Assembly (NCBI GenBank): GCA_965277735.1
Contig: CBDIDO010000001.1
Location: 558,001-622,000 of the forward strand
Length of the DNA stretch: 64,000 nucleotides
Direction: 5' to 3'
From: RH-AL1 sp965277735
Lineage (GTDB): Bacteria; Pseudomonadota; Alphaproteobacteria; Rhizobiales; Beijerinckiaceae
The notes below the pieces were generated by a model that made no database searches, was not told where the DNA came from, and saw only the letters and a program-made list of their open reading frames with translations. A program made the translations under genes and the position numbers. Shown here piece by piece: positions 53,085 through 63,097 of this stretch (position 1 is its first letter; every line of letters starts with the position of its first letter).

Positions 53085-54032
53085 TCATAAGGCGGCGCGT
53101 CCCAACCTGTCACGTAGACGCGGCACGACAAAGTCGACAAATGCCCGGAGTTTCAGCGGCAACCGCTTTTGCTGGTGGTAGACGAGATGCACGGGCAGAG
53201 GGGGAGGCTCATAGGCATCGAGGACAGTGCTGATCCGGCCCGCCCGCGCGAAGTCGACCACCTGGTAGGACAACACCCGGACCAGGCCCGTATTGGCTAG
53301 CCCCGCAGCGATCGCGGCATCTACGGTATTGACGCTGATCCGAGAGCGGAAGGCAACGGCCAATTCGGCACCATTGGCTTCGAACATCCAATTACTTGGC
53401 GACGAGACGCCTTCGAAGGAAATCACGCTGTGCCGCCTGAGATCGTTGGGGATCGTCGGAATGCCGTTTGTCGCCAAATATTCAGGACTTGCACAAACGA
53501 CTCGCCGGACGGCCCCGAGGCGGGAGGCTGTAAGGCTGCTGTCCGGTAAAGCGCCAATGCGAAGCGCGACATCGACGTGATCGTCAAGAAAGTGCGCGAC
53601 CCGGTCGGTGAACATCAGGCTGACGGCGACATCAGGGTAAGCGGATAGGAATTCTGTCACCACCGGCAGCACGTGTAGCCGGCCGAACATGATAGGCGCC
53701 GTAATCGCGAGATCCCCCTTGGGCTCGGTAAATTCTCCTGCGGCGGCACGCTCCGCCTCGGTCAATTGCTCCAGTATCGTCTCGACAGCCGTTACGTAGG
53801 ACCGCCCGGCTGGCGTCAATTCCAGTCCCTTGGCCGAGCGGATGAGCAGAGTGGCTTTCAGGTGCGCCTCCAACTCGGCCACCTTCCGACTGACGGTTGC
53901 CAGCGGAAGTCCGAGCTGACGGCTCGCTTTCGATAGGCTCCCGGCTCCGACTGCCGCGAGCAAGACCGACATGGCGTCTAAACGATCCAATAGCCTTCCA
54001 CCGGACGGGAGGTGAGTTTCCAATGTTACCAT
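53085..54032 (-). CDS. LysR-family transcriptional regulator
   Basis: 315 aa. N-terminal winged HTH (GSLSKASRQLGLPLATVSRKVAELE) and a C-terminal periplasmic-binding-like effector domain (GDLAITAPIMFGRLHVLPVV). ATG at 54032. Divergent from a hydrolase/MDR/SDR/flavoprotein cluster that it probably regulates. Ends before the gene-poor stretch next to IS21. Confidence 0.9.
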   Translation of the reverse strand: MVTLETHLPSGGRLLDRLDAMSVLLAAVGAGSLSKASRQLGLPLATVSRKVAELEAHLKATLLIRSAKGLELTPAGRSYVTAVETILEQLTEAERAAAGEFTEPKGDLAITAPIMFGRLHVLPVVTEFLSAYPDVAVSLMFTDRVAHFLDDHVDVALRIGALPDSSLTASRLGAVRRVVCASPEYLATNGIPTIPNDLRRHSVISFEGVSSPSNWMFEANGAELAVAFRSRISVNTVDAAIAAGLANTGLVRVLSYQVVDFARAGRISTVLDAYEPPPLPVHLVYHQQKRLPLKLRAFVDFVVPRLRDRLGRAAL

Positions 54033-54120
54033 CTGCCGCCAGTGCGTGGAAGGCTTACAACTTGGTTCGGGAGCACATGAGGGGCGTCGATAGGACGCCC
54101 GCGAACCGAGCAGAGGCGCC

Positions 54121-54959
54121 GTGACCATTCGTTACAAAGCTCAGATCTCGACGGTTCCAAGGTCTTCTATCGGGAGGCGGGCGTCGTCGGCGCACCAAAG
54201 CTGCTGCTCCTGCACGGATTTCCAAGCGCCGGCCACATGTTCCGGGATCTGATCCCGCTTCTGGCCGACCGGTTTCACATTGTGGCACCTGATCTGCCCG
54301 GGTTCGGCAATTCCGATAGGCCGAAGACAAACAGCTTCGACTCGATCGCCGAGACCATCGAGCGCTTTACGGACGTCGTCGGCTTCGATCGATATGCGGT
54401 CTACGTCTTCGACTACGGCGCGCCGACAGGTTTCCGGCTGGCGATGAGACATCCCGATCGCATCGTCGCGATCATCACACAGAACGGCAACGCCTACGAG
54501 GAAGGGCTCAGCAGCGGCTGGGACCCCATTCGCGCCTATTGGAAAGAACCGTCCGAGGCGAACCGCGAAGCGCTCCGCGCATTTCTGACGCCCGAGACCA
54601 CCCACTGGCAATACACGCACGGTGTCGGCGACGTTACAGCGGTCTCGCCGGATGGCCAGTCTCTCGACAATTTCTATGTGGCGAAGCCCGGCGCTGCCGA
54701 CGTTCAACTTGATCTTTTTGGCGATTACAAGAGCAACGTCGCCCTCTATCCCGCCTTCCAAGACTATTTCCGGAGATACAAGCCGCGGCTTTTGGCTGCG
54801 TGGGGGAAAAACGACCCGTTCTTCCTGCCCGCCGGTGCGGAAGCCTTCAGGCGCGACATTCCCGATGCGGATGTGCGCTTCCTCGATACGGGTCATTTCG
54901 CGCTGGAGACGCACGCGAAGGAGGTTGCTGCCGCCATTCGCGACTTCCTGGCTCCTTGA
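54121..54959 (+). pseudogene. Alpha/beta hydrolase with an N-terminal frameshift
   Basis: The true N-terminus appears at 54121 (GTG ACC: TIRYKA) and continues, after a -1 base break near 54143, as DLDGSKVFYREAG, LLLLHGFPSAGHM (oxyanion HG) and on to the 240-aa frame starting at an ATG at 54237. The triad is Asp in VYVFDYGAP, Asp in LAAWGKNDPF and His in LDTGHFALET, the Asp-nucleophile type of epoxide hydrolases and dehalogenases. If the break is real, only a truncated form without the oxyanion loop could be made. Could also be a sequencing error. Confidence 0.75.
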
Positions 54960-55024
54960 ATCGCAACCCTCGCGGCCCGCACCGTAACGATGAAGTTGGG
55001 CAACGACAAAACCGGAGTGCCGCT

Positions 55025-55999
55025 ATGCGTGCGATCCTTCTAGATAAGTTCGGTGGGCTCGACAGTCTCGTCTATAGGGACATACCCAAGCCGGAGCCAA
55101 AATTCGGCGAAGTTGTCATCCAGATCAAGGCGTTCGGGATCAACCACGCCGAGCTTCACATGCGCCGTGGCGAGTGGGCCGAAGCAGCGCCGGTGAGCGG
55201 CATCGAATGCGTCGGCCTCGTGGACTCCTGCCCTGGCGGCGAGCTTCCGGTGGGCGCGAAGGTCGCCGCGCTGATGGGCGGCCTCGGCCGCACGATCAAT
55301 GGAAGCTATGCCGAATTTACTCGGGGCCCGGCGTCAAATGTCACCCCGATCGAGTCGGACCTCTCCTGGGGCGAGCTAGCTGCCATTCCGGAAAGCTACG
55401 CCACGGCATGGACCTGCCTGTTTCGCAATCTGGCGCTGGTCGAGGGTCAAACACTCGTGATCAGGGGCGCAACGTCCTCCTTCGGTCAGGCCGCGGTCAA
55501 CATGGCCGTTAACGCCGGCGCCCGGGTCATAGCCACCACGCGGAGCCGTGACCGTTTCGCGATGCTTGAGGCGCTTGGTGTGGAGAGGGTGGAGCTGGAA
55601 GCACCCGAACTCTCCAAAGGCGTCCGCGAGGGAAAGCGAATCGACGCGGTACTCGATCTCGTGGGCAACAGCACGATCATCGATTCGCTGAGGATGCTGG
55701 ACCGTGGCGGCAAGGCCTGCTTGGCGGGGTGGTTGGGGGGCCTGGAGCCCATCGCGGACTTCAACCCGCTCCTGCAAATGCCGAGCGGCGTCTACCTGAC
55801 CTTCTTCGGCAGCTTCGTGTTCGGCGCGCCAGGCTTCCCTCTATCGGACGTGCCGCTCCAAGAGATCGCTAGCCAGATAGCCCAAGGGCGTCTCAAGGCA
55901 AAGCCCGCCCGCGTGTTCGGCTTCGAGGAGATCCGCGAAGCGCACCGGGTCATGGAGGCCAACGAGGCCGGCGGAAAATTGGTCGTTGTTCACGCCTGA
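55025..55999 (+). CDS. Zinc-binding-type alcohol dehydrogenase/quinone oxidoreductase (MDR)
   Basis: 324 aa. MDR fold: N-terminal GroES-like half (FGEVVIQIKAFGINHAELHM) and NAD(P)-binding half with ATSSFGQAAVNMAVNAGARVIATTRSR. No structural or catalytic zinc cysteines in the N-terminal half, so it is of the quinone oxidoreductase (QOR) subtype. ATG at 55025. Second gene of the LysR-divergent cluster; 33 bp before an SDR gene. Confidence 0.9.
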   Translation: MRAILLDKFGGLDSLVYRDIPKPEPKFGEVVIQIKAFGINHAELHMRRGEWAEAAPVSGIECVGLVDSCPGGELPVGAKVAALMGGLGRTINGSYAEFTRGPASNVTPIESDLSWGELAAIPESYATAWTCLFRNLALVEGQTLVIRGATSSFGQAAVNMAVNAGARVIATTRSRDRFAMLEALGVERVELEAPELSKGVREGKRIDAVLDLVGNSTIIDSLRMLDRGGKACLAGWLGGLEPIADFNPLLQMPSGVYLTFFGSFVFGAPGFPLSDVPLQEIASQIAQGRLKAKPARVFGFEEIREAHRVMEANEAGGKLVVVHA

Positions 56000-56032
56000 C
56001 CAAGCGGTATCGAAAGTCAGCGGGAGCAAACG

Positions 56033-56803
56033 ATGTCGAAATCGGTCGCGATCGTGACAGGGGCCAGCTCGGGGATCGGTAAGGCGACCGCCCTTCGGTT
56101 GGCCCGGGATTTCGGGGCCGTCGTTCTTGCGGCTCGGGGCGGCGAAATGCTGAACGAGGTGGCCGCCCAGGTCAAAACGATCGGTGCCAAACCGCTTGTC
56201 CTCGAACTGGACTTGATGGAGCCCACGGCAGCCGAGAAGGTCATCAGGGCTTCCATGGACCGCTTTGGCCGCATCGATGCACTCGTCAACGTCGCCGGTG
56301 CCGTTGCCGGGCTTGATGTTTTCCAGATGACCGACGAGCAGTGGAAGGCTGGCATGGAGCTCAAATTCCACGGCGGACGCCGCTTGGCGATTTGCGCGTG
56401 GGACGCGCTGAAGGCGTCGAAAGGGTCGGTCGTTTTCACCTCTGGTAACGCGGCCGACATCCCGAAAGCGGGTACCGCCGCCGTCGGCGCGATCAACGCG
56501 GCGATCGAGGCTCTAGCCAAGGCCTTTGCAGATCGAGGGCTCCAGGATGGTGTTCAGGTCAACAGCGTCTCGCCAGGAGCAATCATGACCGGGCGCCGCC
56601 AAGCCATGCTTGAGAAGGTCGCTGCAGCGAAGTCCATCGATGTAGAAGAGGCCAAGCGGCGATTCCTCGACCAGGCCGGAATCGCTCGCTTCGGAGAAGC
56701 CGAGGAGATCGCCGAATTGATGGCGTTCGCCGTCTCGCCAGCAGCCCGCTGGATGACCGGTACAGTGCTGCGCATGGACGGCGGCGAGGTCAAATCAACC
56801 TGA
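56033..56803 (+). CDS. SDR-fold protein lacking the catalytic Tyr-Lys
   Basis: 256 aa. Rossmann motif TGASSGIG (about 9-16) and structural NVAGA are present, but where SDRs have YxxxK this protein reads AAVGAINAAIEALAK: the Tyr is Val151 and the Lys is Asn155. So it keeps cofactor binding but probably not the ordinary oxidoreductase chemistry. ATG at 56033. In a cluster with an MDR and a flavin disulfide reductase, so it may be a scaffold, a regulator or a novel enzyme. Confidence 0.87.
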   Translation: MSKSVAIVTGASSGIGKATALRLARDFGAVVLAARGGEMLNEVAAQVKTIGAKPLVLELDLMEPTAAEKVIRASMDRFGRIDALVNVAGAVAGLDVFQMTDEQWKAGMELKFHGGRRLAICAWDALKASKGSVVFTSGNAADIPKAGTAAVGAINAAIEALAKAFADRGLQDGVQVNSVSPGAIMTGRRQAMLEKVAAAKSIDVEEAKRRFLDQAGIARFGEAEEIAELMAFAVSPAARWMTGTVLRMDGGEVKST

Positions 56804-56864
56804 CGTCAAGGAGCCCTATCTTCCGGCGACTCGGTGCACACAGAACGACGATAAGGGAATAACG

Positions 56865-58262
56865 ATGGATCAGGCCGAGCACTTCGATGTCGTCATTCTT
56901 GGCAGCGGTCAGGGCGGAAAGCTGCTCGCATGGGACCTCGGCCACTCTGGTAAAAAAGTCGCCGTCGTTGAGCGACGCTGGGTCGGGGGCTCGTGCCCCG
57001 CCGTAGCCTGCATGCCGTCGAAGAACATCCTCTGGAGCGCCAGGGTCGCCCATCTCGTCCACAACGCTGCACAGTTTGGCACGTCGACGGGAGCGGTCGC
57101 GACCGAGATGGGCCGGGTGCGCGGTCGTAAACAGGATATGGTCGATCGTGAGATCGAACTCCACCTGGGCGCGTACAAGGCAAGCGGCGCTGAACTGATT
57201 ATGGGCAGTGGTCGCTTCGTCGGACTGAAGACCGTCGAGATAGCACTGAACGACGGCGGCAGCCGATTGCTCACCGGTGATGAGGTCGTCGTCAACGTCG
57301 GCACTCATCCGACGATCCCGGATATCGCCGGCCTTCAGGCAGCGCGCCCACTGACTCACATCGAGGCCTTGGAACTCGACTACGTGGCGCCTCACCTAAT
57401 CGTGTTGGGGGGAGGCTACGTCGGGATCGAGATGGCACAAGCCTACCGCCGGTTTGGTAGTCGCGTGACGATCATCGAGCCTAGCCGCCAAGTTATGTCG
57501 CGTGAAGATGCGGACGTCGCCGCGGAGATGCAAAACATTCTTCTCGACGAGGGTATCGATATCCTTCTGGGCGCCCAGCTTGTTGACGTTAGTGGCGTTT
57601 CCGGCGACGCGGTTACGCTGACCCTTCGCACCATGGCAGGCGAGCGGAAGATTGAAGGCAGCGACTTGCTTGTGGCGGTGGGGCGGACTGCAAATACACG
57701 CGATATTGGGCTCGAAAAGGCGGGCGTCGATCTCGATTCCCGCGGATTTATTCGCGTCGATGAACGACTGGAAACGACGGCGCCCGGCGTGTGGGCCATC
57801 GGCGAATGCGCCGGCAGCCCGCAGTTCACGCATGTGTCTGTCGACGACTTCAGGATCGTGAAGGAAAACATGACCGGTGGTAGCCGTCGAACCGACGAAC
57901 GGCTGATTCCCTACGTCATGTTTACCGATCCGCCCCTCGCGCACATCGGCCTCTCCGAAGGCGAAGCTCAGCGCCAGAGCATCCACATACGCGTCGCCAA
58001 GCTGCCGATGCACAACGTCCTGCGTACTCAGGCGACAGGCGAAACCCAAGGCTTTATGAAGGTGATGGTCGGCGCCGAGGACGATCGCATCCGGGGCTTC
58101 ACTATGATTGGCTCCGAGGCGGGCGAGGTGATGGCCGCGATCCAGACCGCGATGCTCGCCGAGCTTCCTTTCCCAAAGCTGCGCGATGCCGTCATCGCGC
58201 ACCTTACCATCGCCGAGGGACTCGGACCTCTTTTCGCCAAGCTGCCGCCGCGAGCTGCCTGA
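56865..58262 (+). CDS. FAD-dependent pyridine nucleotide-disulfide oxidoreductase
   Basis: 465 aa. FAD-binding ILGSGQGG, redox disulfide GGSCPAVACMPSK (Cys44, Cys49), NAD-binding VLGGGYVGIEMAQ and the C-terminal HLTIAEGL are all present, so it belongs to the mercuric reductase/dihydrolipoamide dehydrogenase class, without the extra C-terminal Cys pair of MerA. ATG at 56865. Last gene of the LysR-divergent cluster. Substrate unknown; mercury reduction is unlikely. Confidence 0.9.
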   Translation: MDQAEHFDVVILGSGQGGKLLAWDLGHSGKKVAVVERRWVGGSCPAVACMPSKNILWSARVAHLVHNAAQFGTSTGAVATEMGRVRGRKQDMVDREIELHLGAYKASGAELIMGSGRFVGLKTVEIALNDGGSRLLTGDEVVVNVGTHPTIPDIAGLQAARPLTHIEALELDYVAPHLIVLGGGYVGIEMAQAYRRFGSRVTIIEPSRQVMSREDADVAAEMQNILLDEGIDILLGAQLVDVSGVSGDAVTLTLRTMAGERKIEGSDLLVAVGRTANTRDIGLEKAGVDLDSRGFIRVDERLETTAPGVWAIGECAGSPQFTHVSVDDFRIVKENMTGGSRRTDERLIPYVMFTDPPLAHIGLSEGEAQRQSIHIRVAKLPMHNVLRTQATGETQGFMKVMVGAEDDRIRGFTMIGSEAGEVMAAIQTAMLAELPFPKLRDAVIAHLTIAEGLGPLFAKLPPRAA

Positions 58263-58348
58263 TCGCGTCGCGGGCCGACCGAGACCATTGCTTCGGAATG
58301 TCAGGTTTGATGATTGGCAGCGCCGCGCTCGAATGGCCGACTTGGGTG

Positions 58349-59866
58349 GATTTCGTTGAAGAAGTGCCGTTTGGTGCCGGCAAGGGGCTGCGGTCTCAAG
58401 CAGCCAGCGCGCTGCCGCGAGGCACCGTGACCTTCTCAGGTTGGAAGCGGCGGACAGGTCGGAACGAGCTTGGCGAGCTTCCTGAGGTTTTGAGCGGTGG
58501 CTGCTAGGTGGAACTCGTCGCGGGCTCCGTACGGTCCCCTCAGTCGTAGTCGATCGAGCTTCAAGATGCGCTTGAGGTGCGCGAACAGCATCTCGATCTT
58601 CTTACGCTGCTTGCGAGACGTGTAGCCTTCATCCGATGCGCCGATGTCGCGCGCCATGTCGCGAGCGCCTTCATAGATCGAACGCGGGACCTTGCGTGCC
58701 GGCGCATTCGGACAGCACCGGGGCTTGAGAGCGCACACGTCGCAATCATATTTGCTGGCGCGGTACATCAGCGTCGCGCCGTCGTTGACCAGCGTGCCCT
58801 TACAGAAGAGCGTCTTGCCCGCCGGGCAAGTGTAGACGTCGCCGCTGTGATCGTAGGTGAAGTCGGCGCGCGAGAAGGTGCCGTCGGTCCTGGCCGATTT
58901 GTCGAAGACGCTGACGTGCGGCTCGATACCCTGCTCGTAGACGAGCCATCCGAGCATCTCCGCCGAACCATAGCTGCTGTCGGCGACGAGCCGCGCCGGA
59001 TAGAGATCGAAGCGATCCCTGGCGCGCTCGATCATCCGCTTGGCGGCTGTCACCTCTGCCTGGCGGATCGCCGTTGTCGCCTCGACGTCGACGATGATCG
59101 CGTTGTCGAGGTCGATGAGATAGTTGGTCGCGTAGGCGAAGAAGGCGAGACCGCCGTTGGCGCCCGTCCAGCGTGCGGCCGGATCGGCCGGCGAGATGAA
59201 CTTCGGCACGACAGGAGTGGCAGCGCCGAATGCGGCATCATCGAGCGTGGCGAGATATTCTTGCGCTGCCCGGCTTGCAGCCCCCGGCGGGAGGCCCGCA
59301 GCGCCTTCGACGCTGTTTTGCCTGTTGGCATCGGCCTTGATCAGGCTGCCGTCGACTGCGAAGCCTTCGCCGCCGACAAGACCTTCTTCGATGCACCGCG
59401 CGAGCACGGTCTCGAACAGCCGACGCAAGAGATCGCTGTCGCGGAAGCGGCCGTGACGGTTCTTGGAGAAGGTCGAGTGGTCGGGTACACGGCCCTCGAG
59501 GCCGAGCCGGCAGAACCAGCGATAGGCCAGGTTCAGATGCACCTCGTCGCAGAGCCTGCGCTCGGAGCGGATGCCCAGGCAGTAGCCGACAATCAGCATC
59601 CGGATCATCAGCTCGGGATCGATCGAAGGGCGCCCCAGCTCACTGTAGAACGGCGCGAGCTCGCGACGCAGATCGCCCAGGTCGACGAAGCGGTCGATCG
59701 ACCGCAGGAGGTGATCTTGCGGCACATGGGCGTCGAGGGAGAAGTTGTAGAACAGAGCGCCTTGCTCGACTTGCCGCGGCCCCATCATCGACTCAGTCTC
59801 CTCGTGCGAGACCAAGTGAATCAGCACGAATGCTGCCGTTCAAGCGCCGACTTTTTCAACGAAATC
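58349..59866 (-). mobile_element. IS1182-like insertion sequence
   Basis: About 1.52 kb with one transposase gene. The ends share GATTTCGTTGAAGAAGTGCC (58349-58368) and, inverted at 59847-59866, GATTTCGTTGAAAAAGTCGG. No clear target duplication. A solo copy of one end lies at 30141. Both ends and the transposase look intact. Confidence 0.85.
58436..59788 (-). CDS. IS1182-family transposase
   Basis: 450 aa. N-terminal VPQDHLLRSIDRFVD, central YRWFCRLGLEGRVPDHSTFS, DDE-like FAVDGSLIKADAN, ARLVADSSYGSAEML and a Cys-rich C-terminal part (YDCDVCALKPRCCP). The ATG at 59788 (MMGPRQVEQ) has GAGGAG 9 nt upstream. Intact. Confidence 0.93.
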   Translation of the reverse strand: MMGPRQVEQGALFYNFSLDAHVPQDHLLRSIDRFVDLGDLRRELAPFYSELGRPSIDPELMIRMLIVGYCLGIRSERRLCDEVHLNLAYRWFCRLGLEGRVPDHSTFSKNRHGRFRDSDLLRRLFETVLARCIEEGLVGGEGFAVDGSLIKADANRQNSVEGAAGLPPGAASRAAQEYLATLDDAAFGAATPVVPKFISPADPAARWTGANGGLAFFAYATNYLIDLDNAIIVDVEATTAIRQAEVTAAKRMIERARDRFDLYPARLVADSSYGSAEMLGWLVYEQGIEPHVSVFDKSARTDGTFSRADFTYDHSGDVYTCPAGKTLFCKGTLVNDGATLMYRASKYDCDVCALKPRCCPNAPARKVPRSIYEGARDMARDIGASDEGYTSRKQRKKIEMLFAHLKRILKLDRLRLRGPYGARDEFHLAATAQNLRKLAKLVPTCPPLPT

Positions 59867-59941
59867 GGCGCGAAGCCGACTTGCGCGGACGGCCGGAATT
59901 GGCTGGTCTGCTCTTTGGTCTGAGAGAACGAAGTTCGGACT

Positions 59942-62900
59942 TTAAATCTCGGCCTGAAGTCTCCGCTCGAAGTGGCCCAGCGACAAAGCCAGGGTCGGCA
60001 GCACTAGCAGGTTGAGCGTCATCGAGGTCGCAAGGCCGCCAAGGATCACCAAAGCCATGGGACCCTGGATTTCGCGGCCCGGCTCGTTGATGCCAATGGC
60101 CAGAGGTAACAGGCCGAGCGCAGTAACGAGCGACGTCATGATGATCGGCGTAAGGCGGTCGCCTGCGCCTTTGATCGCGGTCGCTAGGTTCCACGGCTGG
60201 TTATCGACGGAGACAAGATGCTCGTAGTGCGAGACCATCATGATCGAATTGCGCAGCGAGATGCCGAAGAGCGCGACGAAACCGACCATCGAGCCCAGTG
60301 AGAGGATAGCCCCGTCGGCATAAATCGCCAGTACACCGCCGACGAGCGCGAATGGAATGTTGAAGAGCACAAGCAGCAGATTGCGCCAGTGCCTGGTGAT
60401 GACCGCTAGGATCAGCAGGACGCCGGCAAAGGCGATCAGCGAATGCGCCAGCAAATCGCGGCGAGCTTTGTCTTGCGCCTCGGCGGACCCGGCGAATTCG
60501 ACATAGACGCCCTTTGGTAGCGGGACCTTCGTGGCGACGGCTTCGCGCGCCGCGGCGACATAGGATCCGACGTCATCACCCGCAACATCCGCCGTCACGA
60601 TCTGCAAACGCTGAGCGCCAAGATGATCGACCTCGTAGCGACCCTTCGTCTCGTCGACATCGGCGATCTGCCGCAACAGTACGAACGCGCCGCCCGGTGT
60701 CTTGATCGGCAACGCGCCGATCTTGGCGATGTTATTGCGGCTCTCGGCATCGAGTATTGCGATGACGTTCAAGGCGCGGTGCCCTTCGTAGGCCTGGCCG
60801 ACGACGTCGCCGCCGTAGGCGGTGCGTATCAAGTCTAAGACTTCGACGCGGTCGAGGCCCCAACGCACGAGATCCTCGTCGCGCAAACGGATAGAGAGCT
60901 GGGGGGTCGCAGCCGGCGTCCTAAGCTGCACATCGCGCGCGCCCTTGACCTTCGACAGGACGGTGGTGACTTGGGCCGCGACCCGGTCGAGCTGATCGAG
61001 ATCGTTGCCGAAAATGTCGACAGCGACAGGAGCGCTGGCGCCAGACACGGTCTCCTCGACGCGCTCGGTGAGGAACGGCTTCAGCGAAAAAACGAGACCT
61101 GGAAAGTCCTCGATGGCCTTACGAATGTCGGCTTCGGCTTTGATGAGCTGCTTGCCGCTTAGGCCGTCGCGAAGGTCGACTTCGATCTCGCTATAGTTTG
61201 GACCCCAGGTGTCGTCCGCGGATTCTGCGCGGCCGACGCGCTGCGACATCGCGCGAACCGCCGGCAGCGCGAGTAAAGTCCGGCTCACCTGAAGGCCGAG
61301 TCGATCCGTCTCCCCGATCGACGTGCCGGGGAGCGCCGTCATGTGCAGCGTGTAGTGACCCTCCTTGAAGTCCGGAAGGAACGTCGAGCCGAAGAACGGC
61401 AGCAGAGCCGCGCCACCGATTGTGACGAGTAGGGTTATTACGATGACGCTGGCGGGATTCCTGGCGACGACGGCCAACGCCTGTTCGTACGGACCTCGCA
61501 GCCATCGGACCAGGGGCGGGGGCCGCCCCGACTGGTCACCCTTGGTGACGCGAGAGGCGAGCAGCATCATGCACAGCGCTGGCGTCACCGTCAGTGCGAC
61601 GATGAGCGATGCGACGAGAGCCAGGATATAGGCAAAGCCAAGCGGCGCGAAAAAGCGCCCAGCAATGCCAGGCAGGGTCAGAACCGGCACGAAGACAAGC
61701 AGCACCGTGAAGGTCGCGTAGACGACGGCGCTCCGAACCTCCAGCGAGGCGTCGAGCACTACGTAAGCGGGCGACCGCGGCCGCGGCGCGGAGCGGTTTT
61801 CGCGCAGGCGGCGTACGATGTTCTCGACGTCGATCACGGCATCGTCGACGACTTCGCCGATGGCTATCGCCAGACCGCCGAGCGTCATCGTGTTGAGGGT
61901 GAAGCCGAGACTGTTGAGCACGATCACCGCGGCCAGCAGCGACAGTGGGATCGCGATCGACGAGATCGCGGCGGTCCGGATGTCGAAAAGAAAGAGGAAC
62001 AGCACCACCACGACGAACACACCGCCGAGCAGCAGCGCGTCGCGGACGCTCGTCGTCGCGACGTCGATGAAGCGCGCCGGACGAAACAGCTTGGTGTCGA
62101 GGTTGATGTCCTCCGCGCTCAGGCCTGGCCGGAGTGCCTCAAGCGCCGCCTCGACACGGCGCGTGACCTCGATGGTATTGGCGCCGTACTGCGCCGAGAT
62201 GACGAAGGCGACGCCTTGGCTGGTGCCGATCGTCGCGGCGCCGATTTGCGGCTCGGCTGCGTCCTTCACCGTGGCGACGTCGGCGAGGGTCACGCTGGCC
62301 CCGCTGGTAGCAACGACCACGGTGCGGCCGACCGCGGTTGGCGTGACCGCCTGGCCCTCGCTTCGGACGATGATCCGCTGGTTCGGCGTATCGATGAACC
62401 CGGCGCCGCGCACCGCGGTCGCTTTGCGCGCCGCGGCGGTCACCTCGGCGAGCCCGAGGCCGCGCCGGATCAACTGATCCGGGTGCACCATCACCTGGAT
62501 CGAGCGAACGTCGCCACCAAATACCGCGACCTTGGCAACGCCGGGCACGGCAAGCAGCCGCAGCTTTACCGTCCAGTCCGCGACCGTACGGATGTCCATG
62601 AGACTGCGCGTCTTGGATGTCAGGCCCGCGACGAGAACCGTGCTGCTCGACGACGTGAGAGGAGTGAGCACCGGCGGCTTGACCCCGGCGGGAAGCTGCG
62701 AGGCTGCATAGGCGAGCCGCTCGGCTACGACCTGGCGATCACGATAGACGTCGCTACCTGGATCGAACGTGACCGTAACCACCGAAAGACCTTGGATCGA
62801 GATCGACCGCAGGCTCCGGATGCCGGACACACCGCTGATGGCATTCTCCAAAGGTTGGGTGACGAGAACCTCAACCTCCTCGGAAGCGAGGCCGGGCGCT

Positions 62901-63097
62901 TCGGTCTGGATGCCGGCCTGCGGCGGCGCGAATTCGGGGAAAACGTCGTAGCGAGACTGGGTTACCGACAGCGCGCCGTAGCCGAGAAGAAGGAGGCTGA
63001 GCGCGACCAGAATTCCCCGGAACCTGATCGCGGTTGCGATAATCGCCGCTTGAAGTCCAGAGGGTGGTGGTGGCTCAGCCCCGTCGGGAGCCGTCAA
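59942..63097 (-). CDS. RND efflux permease, HME (CzcA/CusA) type
   Basis: 1051 aa, the full length of an RND pump subunit. Twelve membrane helices in two halves, two large periplasmic loops and the proton-relay segment GLAIAIGEVVDDAVIDVENIV in TM4. PEFAPPQAGIQTEAPGL is the HME-type N-terminal block, indicating heavy-metal export rather than drug export, although the metal cannot be named. The start overlaps the stop of the adaptor gene by 4 bp (ATGA). It ends close to the IS1182-like element, with no sign of truncation. Confidence 0.92.
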   Translation of the reverse strand: MTAPDGAEPPPPSGLQAAIIATAIRFRGILVALSLLLLGYGALSVTQSRYDVFPEFAPPQAGIQTEAPGLASEEVEVLVTQPLENAISGVSGIRSLRSISIQGLSVVTVTFDPGSDVYRDRQVVAERLAYAASQLPAGVKPPVLTPLTSSSSTVLVAGLTSKTRSLMDIRTVADWTVKLRLLAVPGVAKVAVFGGDVRSIQVMVHPDQLIRRGLGLAEVTAAARKATAVRGAGFIDTPNQRIIVRSEGQAVTPTAVGRTVVVATSGASVTLADVATVKDAAEPQIGAATIGTSQGVAFVISAQYGANTIEVTRRVEAALEALRPGLSAEDINLDTKLFRPARFIDVATTSVRDALLLGGVFVVVVLFLFLFDIRTAAISSIAIPLSLLAAVIVLNSLGFTLNTMTLGGLAIAIGEVVDDAVIDVENIVRRLRENRSAPRPRSPAYVVLDASLEVRSAVVYATFTVLLVFVPVLTLPGIAGRFFAPLGFAYILALVASLIVALTVTPALCMMLLASRVTKGDQSGRPPPLVRWLRGPYEQALAVVARNPASVIVITLLVTIGGAALLPFFGSTFLPDFKEGHYTLHMTALPGTSIGETDRLGLQVSRTLLALPAVRAMSQRVGRAESADDTWGPNYSEIEVDLRDGLSGKQLIKAEADIRKAIEDFPGLVFSLKPFLTERVEETVSGASAPVAVDIFGNDLDQLDRVAAQVTTVLSKVKGARDVQLRTPAATPQLSIRLRDEDLVRWGLDRVEVLDLIRTAYGGDVVGQAYEGHRALNVIAILDAESRNNIAKIGALPIKTPGGAFVLLRQIADVDETKGRYEVDHLGAQRLQIVTADVAGDDVGSYVAAAREAVATKVPLPKGVYVEFAGSAEAQDKARRDLLAHSLIAFAGVLLILAVITRHWRNLLLVLFNIPFALVGGVLAIYADGAILSLGSMVGFVALFGISLRNSIMMVSHYEHLVSVDNQPWNLATAIKGAGDRLTPIIMTSLVTALGLLPLAIGINEPGREIQGPMALVILGGLATSMTLNLLVLPTLALSLGHFERRLQAEI

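Noticed and set aside
52447..53181. 244-aa plus-strand frame
   Set aside because: No domain-like segment and runs into the LysR gene end on the other strand; probably chance in high GC.
56865..58262. Mercuric reductase MerA
   Set aside because: No N-terminal heavy-metal domain and no C-terminal Cys pair; no mer genes nearby.
58577..59923. 448-aa plus-strand frame over the IS1182 transposase
   Set aside because: Antisense of an intact transposase.
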